A stretch of 64,000 nt of DNA from Pigmentiphaga sp. H8 (GTDB lineage: Bacteria; Pseudomonadota; Gammaproteobacteria; Burkholderiales; Burkholderiaceae_B). The position numbers and the translations under genes are program-made. The stretch covers positions 2,976,001 to 3,040,000 of the forward strand of contig NZ_CP033966.1 of the NCBI RefSeq assembly GCF_003854895.1. Direction: 5' to 3'. Below are positions 15,357 through 22,778 of the stretch, piece by piece. Under the pieces are notes generated by a model, which searched no databases, had not been told where the DNA came from, and saw only the letters and a list, made by a program, of their open reading frames with translations. Every line of letters starts with the position of its first letter. Within the stretch, counting starts at the first letter, position 1.

Positions 15357-15850
15357 CCCCCGCCCAGCGGTCCGCCACGCCCGCCCGGGCGTCCAGCGCC
15401 GGCCTGCTGCTGTATCGCCAGGGGGCGCGCGGCTGGGAAGTCCTGCTGGTCCACCCGGGCGGCCCCTTCTGGCGCAAGCGCGATGCCGGCGCCTGGTCCA
15501 TCCCCAAGGGCGCGCCCGAGCCCGGCGAGGACGACGCCGCCGCCGCGCTGCGCGAATTCCGCGAAGAAACGGGCAGCCTGCCCGCGGGCACGCCGGTGCC
15601 CCTGGGCCGGATCCGGCAGAAGGCCGGCAAGGAAGTCGTGGCCTTCGCCCTGCATGGCGATTTCGATCCCGCCACGCTGCGCAGCAACACCTTCGAACTG
15701 GAATGGCCTCCGCACAGCGGCCGCCTCCAGGCCTTCCCGGAGGTCGACCGCGCCGAATGGTTCGACCTGGATGCCGCGCGCGAAAAGCTGATCGAGGGGC
15801 AGCGTCCCCTGATCCAGCGGTTACAAGATTGGCTGCGCGCCGCCGGCTAG
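15353..15850 (+). CDS. Nudix hydrolase, diadenosine polyphosphate/NUDT2-like
   Basis: A 165-residue protein. The Nudix box lies at about residues 51-73: GAPEPGEDD, then LREFREETG, giving the GX5EX7REUXEEXGU pattern. It opens SSAGLLLYRQGARGWEVLLVHPGGPFW and has AWSIPKG, as in the Ap4A-hydrolase-like branch. Nudix enzymes hydrolyse nucleoside diphosphates linked to another group, with Mg2+. Translationally coupled to the MFS gene, though no functional link is obvious. Confidence 0.88.
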   Translation: MTPAQRSATPARASSAGLLLYRQGARGWEVLLVHPGGPFWRKRDAGAWSIPKGAPEPGEDDAAAALREFREETGSLPAGTPVPLGRIRQKAGKEVVAFALHGDFDPATLRSNTFELEWPPHSGRLQAFPEVDRAEWFDLDAAREKLIEGQRPLIQRLQDWLRAAG

Positions 15851-15923
15851 ACGCTGGTACCGTATGCGGTGGATACACCGCGTATGGGGACGCCCGGCGT
15901 CCCCGACCACGGAGGGAACAGAC

Positions 15924-16523
15924 ATGGCAGATGCTCCGAATCCCACGCCCGTGCCGGGTGGCGTCGACTTGACCGGAACCTTGAAGACATTGGGCGCCCG
16001 ATGGGGCTGGTTCGTCGCGCTGGGCGTGCTGATGCTGGTCCTCGGGTTCGTGGCCGGGGCCTACGTCCTGGCCGCCACCGTCGCCAGCGTCCTGTTCGTC
16101 GGCGCCATGATGCTGGTGGCCGGCATCGGACAACTGGTGCAGGCCTGGCGCGTCAAGGACTGGCGCGGCTTCCTGTTCTGGACCCTGGGCGGCCTGCTCT
16201 ACGCCATCGCCGGCGGCGTCGCCCTGTACAACCCGCTGGCCGGCGCGGCGATGCTCACGCTATTGCTGGGCGCCTTCCTGATCGCCTCGGGCGCCCTGCG
16301 CCTGTGGATCTGGTTCCAGCACCGCGGCCAGCAGGGCTGGGGCTGGCTGGCGCTGTCGGGCGCCGTCACGCTGCTGGCCGGATTGCTGGTGGCCATGGGC
16401 TGGCCCGAGAACAGCCTGTGGATACTGGGCCTGCTGCTGTCGCTGGACCTGCTGTTCCAGGGCATCACGCTCGTCATGCTGGGCCTGGCCCTGCGCCGGG
16501 GCCCGCCCGCCTCCCGCGCCTGA
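15924..16523 (+). CDS. hdeD: HdeD-family acid-resistance membrane protein
   Basis: A 199-residue protein with six hydrophobic segments arranged as three pairs, and the DUF308/HdeD layout (WGWFVALGVLMLVLGFVAG, then FLIASGALRLWIWFQHR). E. coli HdeD protects against acid at high density, but the mechanism is not known, so the symbol is tentative. A GGAGGG site precedes the ATG by nine bases. Monocistronic as far as can be seen. Confidence 0.8.
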   Translation: MADAPNPTPVPGGVDLTGTLKTLGARWGWFVALGVLMLVLGFVAGAYVLAATVASVLFVGAMMLVAGIGQLVQAWRVKDWRGFLFWTLGGLLYAIAGGVALYNPLAGAAMLTLLLGAFLIASGALRLWIWFQHRGQQGWGWLALSGAVTLLAGLLVAMGWPENSLWILGLLLSLDLLFQGITLVMLGLALRRGPPASRA

Positions 16524-16608
16524 GCGCAAGCCGCCGCCCGGCGTCGCCCATGCCGCGTGCGTCATAATGGAGCCTGCCGGCGCGCCCGCCGCCGGCCATC
16601 GCCCCATC

Positions 16609-17808
16609 ATGAGCCGCACAGAAATCTCCTTCCTCCGCACGCTGTCCAGCCTGCGCTGGCTAGCCATAGGCGGCCAGGCCGCCACCATCTTCATCGCCAG
16701 CGGACCGCTGGGCGTGGACCTGCCCCTGGGCATGCTGTGGAGCGGCGTCGCCACCCTGGTGCTGTTCAACCTCTACGCCGGCTGGCGCCTGCGCACCGGC
16801 GACGAACCCTCGCACGCCACCGCCTTCCTGCACATGCTGGTGGACATCGTCGTGCTGGCCTGGATGGTGGCCTGGAGCGGCGGCATCAGCAATCCCTTCG
16901 GCCTGCTGTTCCTGGTCCTGATCGCCCTGGCCGCCATGGCCCTGCCCAACCGGTGGGCCTACGCCACCGCCGGCGCGGGCGTGGTCGGCTACGCCGCGGC
17001 GGCCATCTTCGGCCATCCGCTGCATGCCCCGGGCGACGCCTACGAACTGCTTCTATGGGGCATCGCCGCCAGCTTCCTGATCTCGGTCAGCGTGATCCTG
17101 ATCTTCTCGACCCGGCTGGCCGCCGACCTGCGCAACCGCGAGCGCGAACTGGCCGACCTGCGCGAACGCTTCGCCCGCAACGAGGGCATCGTGGCGCTGG
17201 CCACCCACGCCGCCTCGATGGCGCACGAACTGAACACCCCGTTGGCCACCATGACGCTGCTGGCCGACGAAATCGCCGCGCAGGCCGATACCGACGACCT
17301 GCGCGCCGACACCGAGATGCTGACCGAGCTGCTGGCCCTGTGCCGGGAACGCGTGCGCAATCTGGCTGTCCCAACCGAAGTGGAACTGGAACGCGTGGTG
17401 GAACAGTGGAAACTGGTCCGCCCCACGGTCGAAATGCACCGCACCGGCGTCCTGCCGCGCGGCCTGCGCGTCGAACCCTCGGTCGCCCACCTGCTCCAGG
17501 CGCTGCTGAACAATGCCGCCGATGCCGGCGTCCAGGCCGGCGCCCCCTACGTGGACCTGCACCTGGAATGCAAGGGCGGCATGGTGCGCGGCGTGGTGCG
17601 CGACTACGGACGCGGCCTGAACCCCGACCAGCCGCTCCTGCCCGCCACGCTGTTCCGCAGCGGCAAGCCCGGCGGCCTGGGCGTGGGCCTGGCGCTGTCG
17701 CACGCCACCGTCGAACGCCTGGGCGGGGACATGACCATGACCGCCGCCGAAGGCGGCGGCGTGCGCATCCAGTTCCAACTGCCCGTGGAAACCACTGTGA
17801 CCTCATGA
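16609..17808 (+). CDS. regB: redox-responsive sensor histidine kinase, RegB/PrrB/ActS family
   Basis: A 399-residue membrane kinase. About six membrane segments span residues 15-170. The quinone-site motif GGISNPF at 91-97 is the RegB/PrrB signature. The phosphoacceptor is His206 in MAHELNTPLATM. Cys245, 39 residues later (LALCRERV), sits where RegB carries its redox-active cysteine. The ATPase domain has the N box (LNNAADAGV) and G boxes (YGRGL, GGLGVGLALS). RegB senses quinone redox state and oxygen and phosphorylates RegA. Its stop overlaps the response regulator start. Confidence 0.9.
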   Translation: MSRTEISFLRTLSSLRWLAIGGQAATIFIASGPLGVDLPLGMLWSGVATLVLFNLYAGWRLRTGDEPSHATAFLHMLVDIVVLAWMVAWSGGISNPFGLLFLVLIALAAMALPNRWAYATAGAGVVGYAAAAIFGHPLHAPGDAYELLLWGIAASFLISVSVILIFSTRLAADLRNRERELADLRERFARNEGIVALATHAASMAHELNTPLATMTLLADEIAAQADTDDLRADTEMLTELLALCRERVRNLAVPTEVELERVVEQWKLVRPTVEMHRTGVLPRGLRVEPSVAHLLQALLNNAADAGVQAGAPYVDLHLECKGGMVRGVVRDYGRGLNPDQPLLPATLFRSGKPGGLGVGLALSHATVERLGGDMTMTAAEGGGVRIQFQLPVETTVTS

Positions 17809-18362
17809 TGACTGACCTGGATATCGGCCTGCTGGTCGACGACGACGAACTCTACCTGCGCACCTTGCAGCGCAGCCTGGCCCGGCGCGGCCTCGAAACC
17901 CGCACCGCCACCACCATCGCCGAGGCCTTGCGCATCGCCGACGAGATCCGCCCCGGCTTCGCGCTGGTCGATCTCAAGCTCAGCAGCGACGACTCCGGCC
18001 TGACGCTGATCAAGCCGCTGCGCGCCCTGCGCGCCGACATGCGCATCCTGCTCGTGACCGGCTACGCCAGCGTGGCCACCGCCGTCGACGCCATCAAGCG
18101 CGGCGCCGACGACTACCTGCCCAAGCCGGCCACCGCCGACATGATCCTGCGCGCGCTGGGGCGGGAAAAAGCCGAGGCCGTCGCGGTGGAATCGACCATG
18201 ATTCCCCTGCATCGCCTGGAGTGGGAACACATCCAGCAGGCGCTGCACGAAACCGGCGGCAACGTCTCGGCCGCCGCCCGCCTGCTCAACATGCACCGGC
18301 GCTCGTTGCAGCGCAAGCTGGCCAAGCGGCCCGGGCCCGAACGCGGTCCGGAACCCGAATAA
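17805..18362 (+). CDS. regA: response regulator RegA/PrrA/ActR/RoxR family
   Basis: A 185-residue two-domain regulator. The receiver has acidic residues at 12-14 (VDDDE), phosphoacceptor Asp56 (FALVDLKLSSDDSGL), the Thr in LVTGYAS, and Lys in LPKPAT. The C-terminal Fis-type helix-turn-helix, GGNVSAAARLLNMHRRSLQRKLAKR, is nearly the RegA consensus. RegA controls respiratory oxidases, carbon fixation and other redox-balanced genes. Start at 17805 or 17808, both in ATGATG overlapping the regB stop. Two RegA-like sites follow before cyoA. Confidence 0.92.
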   Translation: MMTDLDIGLLVDDDELYLRTLQRSLARRGLETRTATTIAEALRIADEIRPGFALVDLKLSSDDSGLTLIKPLRALRADMRILLVTGYASVATAVDAIKRGADDYLPKPATADMILRALGREKAEAVAVESTMIPLHRLEWEHIQQALHETGGNVSAAARLLNMHRRSLQRKLAKRPGPERGPEPE

Positions 18363-18383
18363 GCGCCCGCCTGGCGTACATCG

Positions 18384-18402
18384 CTGCGACATATTGTCGC
18401 AG
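18384..18402. promoter_or_regulatory. RegA-type binding site (perfect palindrome) upstream of cyoA
   Basis: CTGCGACATATTGTCGCAG is a perfect 8-bp inverted repeat with a 3-bp centre. It matches the known RegA/PrrA/RoxR pattern GCGRC-N5-GNCGC. It starts 22 bp after the regA stop and lies 195 bp before the cyoA start. Confidence 0.65.
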
Positions 18403-18505
18403 GGCTAGTCCCTAGGGCGGCCGGTCACAATTCGCCACAAATGGTGCGATGCAAGGCGCGACCGGCCACGCCACCCCGGAGGGCCGTGCCCGGCCCCCAC
18501 CGCGC

Positions 18506-18520
18506 GCGACTATTTGTCGC
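18506..18520. promoter_or_regulatory. second RegA-type binding site upstream of cyoA
   Basis: GCGACTATTTGTCGC carries the same GCGAC-N5-GTCGC arrangement as the first site, with centres about 120 bp apart. It lies 77 bp upstream of the cyoA GTG. Confidence 0.6.
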
Positions 18521-18596
18521 AGGCTCCCTCTAGACACGTTCAGTAGGATGCGGAACTGGCGGATTTCGCCAACGTTTCTACACACCAAGGCTGGAC

Positions 18597-19505
18597 GTGA
18601 GTAAATCCTTCTTCGCGAACGCGGGACGCACATTGTGTGTCGGCGCCATGATGTTGCTGCTGGCTGGCTGCAACATGGACATCCTCGATCCCAAGGGCGA
18701 CATCGGCGCCCAGGAAAAAACCCTGCTGCTGACGGCAACCGGGCTGATGCTGCTGGTGGTAGTGCCGGTCATCATCCTGACCCTGTGGTTCGCCTGGAAA
18801 TACCGCGCCTCCAACACGAAGGCCAAATACGATCCCACGTGGTCGCACTCCACCGCCATCGAAGTCGTGGTCTGGACCATCCCCTGCATCATCGTCGGCA
18901 TCCTGGCGGTGCTGACCTGGAAGAGCTCGCACGCGCTGGACCCCTACCGCCCCCTGCAATCCGAGGTCAAGCCCATCGAGATCGATGTCGTGTCGCTGGA
19001 CTGGAAGTGGCTGTTCATCTATCCCGAGTACAAGATCGCCACCGTCAACGAGATCCAGTTCCCGGTCGATACGCCCGTCAACTTCCGCATCACCTCCGCC
19101 TCGGTCATGAACTCGTTCTTCATCCCGCGCCTGGGTAGCCAGATCTACTCCATGGCGGGCATGGAGACCAAGCTCCATCTCATCGCGCGCGAAGCCGGCA
19201 CCTATGCGGGTATCTCCGCCAACTACAGCGGCGCGGGTTTCTCGGGCATGCGCTTCAAGGCCATCGCCAGCAGCCAGGCGGACTTCGAAGAGTGGGTCCG
19301 CAATGCCCAGGCCTCGACCAGCAAGATGACCCCCGAAACCTACCAGGCCCTGGTCTCGCCCAGCGAGCACGAGCCCGTCGCCTACTACTCGGGCGCCGAA
19401 CCCACCATGTTCGACGGCATCATTTACCAGTACATGGCCTCCGCAGGCATGGATACCGGAATGTGCACGCCTGCCAACACCCCCAAGATAGCCTTGTCGG
19501 AGTAA
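18597..19505 (+). CDS. cyoA: cytochrome bo3-type ubiquinol oxidase subunit II
   Basis: A 302-residue lipoprotein with lipobox LLLAGC (Cys25) and two membrane helices (about 43-63 and 85-105), then a periplasmic cupredoxin-fold domain (VSLDWKWLFIYPEYKIATVNE). As expected of a quinol oxidase, the CuA cysteine ligands of cytochrome c oxidase are missing; instead SVMNSFFIPRLGSQIYSMAGM is typical of CyoA. A GTG start at 18597 is used, with AAGG seven bases upstream. It is the first gene of cyoABCD and likely controlled through the two RegA-like sites in front. Confidence 0.95.
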   Translation: MSKSFFANAGRTLCVGAMMLLLAGCNMDILDPKGDIGAQEKTLLLTATGLMLLVVVPVIILTLWFAWKYRASNTKAKYDPTWSHSTAIEVVVWTIPCIIVGILAVLTWKSSHALDPYRPLQSEVKPIEIDVVSLDWKWLFIYPEYKIATVNEIQFPVDTPVNFRITSASVMNSFFIPRLGSQIYSMAGMETKLHLIAREAGTYAGISANYSGAGFSGMRFKAIASSQADFEEWVRNAQASTSKMTPETYQALVSPSEHEPVAYYSGAEPTMFDGIIYQYMASAGMDTGMCTPANTPKIALSE

Positions 19506-19509
19506 ATCG

Positions 19510-21486
19510 ATGTTCGGGAAACTGACCCTGGATGCCATCCCGTACCATGAACCCATCGTCATGGTCACGCTGGCAGCGGTCGTCATTCTGGGTGCCGCCA
19601 TGCTTGGCGTCGTCACCTATTACGGCAAGTGGACCTACCTGTGGAAAGAATGGCTGACCACGGTGGACCACAAGCGCATCGGCATCATGTACATCATCGT
19701 GGCGCTGATCATGCTGCTGCGCGGATTCGCCGATGCCATCATGATGCGCACGCAGTTGGCCATCGCCTCGAGCGACTCGGCCGGCTACCTGCCGCCGCAC
19801 CATTACGACCAGATCTTCACCGCCCACGGCGTGATCATGATCTTCTTCATGGCCATGCCTTTCATCACGGGCCTGATGAACATCGTCGTGCCGCTGCAGA
19901 TCGGCGCCCGCGACGTGGCCTACCCGTTCCTGAACTCGCTCAGCTTCTGGCTGTTCGGCGGCGGCATCGTGCTGATCATGATGTCGCTGTTCGTGGGTGA
20001 ATTCGCCGCCACCGGCTGGCTGGCCTATCCGCCGCTGTCGGGACTGGACTACAGCCCTGGCGTGGGGGTCGACTACTACATCTGGGCCTTGCAGCTGTCA
20101 GGGCTGGGGACCACGCTCAGCGGCATCAACTTCATCGTTACGATCCTGCGCATGCGCGCGCCCGGCATGACGATGATGAAGATGCCGGTGTTCACGTGGA
20201 CCGCCCTGGTCACCAACATCCTGATCGTCGCCGCCTTCCCGGTGCTGACGGCCACGCTGGCGCTGCTGACCGCCGACCGCTACCTGGGCATGCACTTCTT
20301 CACGAACGAGCTCGGCGGCAACGTGATGATGTACGTGAACCTGATCTGGATCTGGGGCCACCCCGAGGTCTACATCCTGATCCTGCCCTGCTTCGGCGCG
20401 TTCTCGGAAATCATCGCCACCTTCTCGCGCAAGTCGCTGTTCGGCTACAAGTCCATGGTCTACGCCACGGCCGCGATCGGCGTGCTGTCGTTCCTGGTCT
20501 GGCTGCACCACTTCTTCACCATGGGCTCGGGGGCCAACGTCAATGCCTTCTTCGGCATCGCGACGATGATCATCTCGGTGCCCACGGGCGTGAAGATCTT
20601 CAACTGGCTGTTCACGATGTACCGCGGCCGGGTCGAGATCACCACCCCCGTGCTGTGGACGCTGGGCTTCATGATCACCTTCGTGATCGGCGGCATGACC
20701 GGCGTGCTGATGGCGATTCCCGCGGTCTCGTTCGTGCTGCACAACAGCCTGTTCCTGATCGCCCACTTCCACAACACCATCATCGGCGGTGTCGTGTTCG
20801 GGTGTATCGCCGCCATGGTGTACTGGTTCCCCAAGGCCTTCGGCTTCAAGCTGAACGAGCGCCTGGGCAAGTATTCGTTCTGGTGCTGGTTCATCGGCTT
20901 CTTCATGGCCTTCATGCCGCTGTACATCCTTGGTTTCATGGGCATGACGCGCCGCCTGAACCACTACGACAACCCGGCCTGGCAGCCGTACCTGATCGTC
21001 GCCTGGGTGGGCGCGGTCATCATCGCGCTGGGCATCTTCTTCCTGCTGCTGCAGATCTTCGTCAGCATCCGCGACCGCAAGAAGAACGTCGACTTCGACG
21101 GCGACCCCTGGGGTGGCCGTACGTTGGAATGGTCCATTCCCTCTCCTCCGCCGTTCTACAACTTCGCAAAGGTGCCCCAAGTGTCCCACCTCGATCAGTT
21201 CTGGCATGACAAGGAAACCGGCGTCGCCTACCAGCGTCCCGCCCACTACGAAGACATCCACATGCCGCGCAACACCGGCGCCGGCGTCTACATCGGCGTG
21301 GCGGGCACCCTGCTCGGCTTCGCCCTGGTCTGGCACATCTGGTGGCTGGCCGGCCTGGGCCTGGCCGGCATGATCGGCGCCTTCATCGCCCGCGCCTACG
21401 ACCGCGACGTGGACTACTACGTCAAGGCCGACGAGGTGACGCGCATCGAGAACGCCCACTACGAGTCGCTGAAGCAGGCCGCGTAG
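19510..21486 (+). CDS. cyoB: cytochrome bo3-type ubiquinol oxidase subunit I
   Basis: A 658-residue haem-copper oxidase subunit. The CuB and cross-linked tyrosine site is WGHPEVY (His and Tyr), followed by the CuB pair HH in VWLHHFF; HFHN in LIAHFHNTIIGG provides the haem ligands. TTVDHKRIGIMY and the N-terminal YHEPIVMVTLAAV fit CyoB rather than CtaD. It reduces O2 to water with electrons from ubiquinol and pumps protons. The C-terminal extension (SIPSPPPFYNFAKVP) is also CyoB-like. A hairpin repeat separates it from cyoC. Confidence 0.96.
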   Translation: MFGKLTLDAIPYHEPIVMVTLAAVVILGAAMLGVVTYYGKWTYLWKEWLTTVDHKRIGIMYIIVALIMLLRGFADAIMMRTQLAIASSDSAGYLPPHHYDQIFTAHGVIMIFFMAMPFITGLMNIVVPLQIGARDVAYPFLNSLSFWLFGGGIVLIMMSLFVGEFAATGWLAYPPLSGLDYSPGVGVDYYIWALQLSGLGTTLSGINFIVTILRMRAPGMTMMKMPVFTWTALVTNILIVAAFPVLTATLALLTADRYLGMHFFTNELGGNVMMYVNLIWIWGHPEVYILILPCFGAFSEIIATFSRKSLFGYKSMVYATAAIGVLSFLVWLHHFFTMGSGANVNAFFGIATMIISVPTGVKIFNWLFTMYRGRVEITTPVLWTLGFMITFVIGGMTGVLMAIPAVSFVLHNSLFLIAHFHNTIIGGVVFGCIAAMVYWFPKAFGFKLNERLGKYSFWCWFIGFFMAFMPLYILGFMGMTRRLNHYDNPAWQPYLIVAWVGAVIIALGIFFLLLQIFVSIRDRKKNVDFDGDPWGGRTLEWSIPSPPPFYNFAKVPQVSHLDQFWHDKETGVAYQRPAHYEDIHMPRNTGAGVYIGVAGTLLGFALVWHIWWLAGLGLAGMIGAFIARAYDRDVDYYVKADEVTRIENAHYESLKQAA

Positions 21487-21491
21487 AAAAT

Positions 21492-21568
21492 CCCCCCTAC
21501 GCGCTTACGCGCGCCCCCCAGGGGGCGATGCGGGTGGACCGGCAAAGCCGGATCCACCGCATCCTGGG
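21492..21568. repeat. intergenic hairpin repeat, copy 1 (cyoB-cyoC spacer)
   Basis: Starts with a C run and TACGC, then an inverted GCGC-TTAC-GCGC, GCCCCC-AGGGGGC, and a large hairpin at 21527-21563 (arms of 17 bp, GATGCGGGTGGACCGGC and GCCGGATCCACCGCATC, spacer AAA). Nearly identical to the copy after cyoD at 22602-22677. The variable first stem changes sequence in both arms (GCGC/GCGC here, GCCC/GGGC there), so pairing is kept. Likely a transcript-shaping or mobile intergenic element; identity unknown. Confidence 0.7.
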
Positions 21569-21616
21569 TCGTGTGGCAGTGTATCGGTGCGAAGCGCCGG
21601 TTTTTTAAAGATCAAT

Positions 21617-22252
21617 ATGAGTAGCGCAGCAATTCTTCATACGCATCGCCAGGATGGTGGCGATCATCATGCCCATGGGGGGCATGAGCATCACGACGAT
21701 GGGTCCAAGACCGTACTGGGGTTCTGGATCTATCTGATGAGCGACTTGCTCATTTTCTCGGTGCTGTTCGCGACCTTCGCCGTGCTGTCGGGAGCAACCG
21801 CGGGCGGGCCGCATGGCAGCGAGCTGTTCGACCTGTCGTTCGTGCTGACCGAGACCATGCTGCTGCTGGTCAGCAGCGTGACCTTCGGCATGGCGATGCT
21901 GGCCCTGCATGCCGGTCAGCGAAGCAAGGTGCTGGCCTGGATGGCGGTCACCTTCCTGTTCGGCGCCGGCTTCATCGGCATGGAAATCTATGAATTCCAT
22001 CACCTGATCGCCGAGGGCGCCGGTCCCCAGCGCAGCGCCTACCTGTCGGCCTTCTTCACCCTGGTCGGCACCCACGGCCTGCACGTGACCTCGGGCCTGA
22101 TCTGGATGGCCGTGATGATGCACATGATCAGCCGCCACGGCCTGGATCCGATCGTGCGCCGGCGCATGGCCTGCCTGAGCCTGTTCTGGCACTTCCTGGA
22201 CCTGGTCTGGATCTGCGTGTTCACCTTCGTCTACCTGATGGGAGCCCTGTAA
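21617..22252 (+). CDS. cyoC: cytochrome bo3-type ubiquinol oxidase subunit III
   Basis: A 211-residue subunit III-like protein with five membrane segments and a histidine-rich N-terminal tail (HTHRQDGGDHHAHGGHEHHDD). Family features are FWIYLMSDLLIFSVLFATFAV, GMEIYEFHHLIAEG and HGLHVTSGLIWM. It stabilises the oxidase complex. The ATG lies after an AAAG-rich sequence, with no perfect ribosome binding site. The stop TAA shares one base with the cyoD start. Confidence 0.94.
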   Translation: MSSAAILHTHRQDGGDHHAHGGHEHHDDGSKTVLGFWIYLMSDLLIFSVLFATFAVLSGATAGGPHGSELFDLSFVLTETMLLLVSSVTFGMAMLALHAGQRSKVLAWMAVTFLFGAGFIGMEIYEFHHLIAEGAGPQRSAYLSAFFTLVGTHGLHVTSGLIWMAVMMHMISRHGLDPIVRRRMACLSLFWHFLDLVWICVFTFVYLMGAL

Positions 22253-22596
22253 TGGCGCAACACTCCTCCACCGCCGAAGGCCACGATTCCCACGCCAGCC
22301 ATGGTTCGGTCAAGTCCTATGTGGTCGGCTTCGTCCTCTGCATCGTACTGACCGCGCTGTCCTTCGGCGTGGTGATGACCGGCGCGCTGACGGGCTTTGC
22401 CGCGGTATCGGCCATCGTCGTGCTGTGCGTGCTGCAACTGCTGGTCCAGCTGGTGTTCTTCCTGCACATGGGCACCTCGCCCGAGCAGCGCGAGAACCTG
22501 TCGTCCTTCGTCTTCACCGTGCTCATCATCGCGATCATCGTGGGCGGCTCCGCCTGGGTGCTGCACAACATGAATGCGAACATGATGCCGATGTAG
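22252..22596 (+). CDS. cyoD: cytochrome bo3-type ubiquinol oxidase subunit IV
   Basis: A 114-residue protein with three hydrophobic segments (about 21-43, 50-72, 83-105) and the characteristic LQLLVQLVFFLHMGTSPEQRENL. CyoD assists assembly of subunit I cofactors. It is the last gene of this operon: no haem o synthase (cyoE) follows, only a hairpin repeat and a terminator. Confidence 0.92.
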   Translation: MAQHSSTAEGHDSHASHGSVKSYVVGFVLCIVLTALSFGVVMTGALTGFAAVSAIVVLCVLQLLVQLVFFLHMGTSPEQRENLSSFVFTVLIIAIIVGGSAWVLHNMNANMMPM

Positions 22597-22601
22597 GGGT
22601 C

Positions 22602-22677
22602 CCCCCCTACGCCCTTCGGGCGCCCCCCAGGGGGCGATGCGGGTGGACCGGCGGAGCCGGATCCACCGCATCCTGGG
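22602..22677. repeat. intergenic hairpin repeat, copy 2 (after cyoD)
   Basis: Second copy of the element at 21492-21568, with the same C run, TACGC, a GCCC-TTC-GGGC hairpin, GCCCCC-AGGGGGC, and the large stem with spacer GGA. It lies 5 bp after the cyoD stop and before a separate intrinsic terminator. Confidence 0.7.
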
Positions 22678-22701
22678 GGACTACCAGGCTGGCGGGGGGG
22701 G

Positions 22702-22725
22702 GGCGAATCTGCGGTTCGCCTTTCC
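22702..22725 (+). terminator. weak terminator-like hairpin GGCGAA/TTCGCC
   Basis: Stem GGCGAA (22702-22707) and TTCGCC (22715-22720), seven-base loop, followed by TTT. It sits after the repeat and a long G run, ahead of the stronger terminator. Confidence 0.35.
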
Positions 22726-22750
22726 TGTTGCCGTCTTGGGGTGTTTTTTG

Positions 22751-22778
22751 GCCGGAGCTTGCTCCGGCTTTTGTTTTT
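22751..22778 (+). terminator. intrinsic terminator of the cyo operon
   Basis: Stem GCCGGAGC (22751-22758), two-base loop, GCTCCGGC (22761-22768), then TTTTGTTTTT. On the plus strand it ends the cyoABCD transcript. On the minus strand no T run follows, so it does not obviously terminate the convergent SRPBCC gene. Confidence 0.85.

Noticed and set aside
20098..21459. A long minus-strand frame opposite cyoB
   Set aside because: It is the complement of a highly conserved oxidase subunit and lacks any protein-family pattern or ribosome binding site.
22691..22703. Long G run after the cyo repeat as a regulatory tract
   Set aside because: It lies outside any gene or clear promoter and may simply be a homopolymer prone to length error; no function can be supported.
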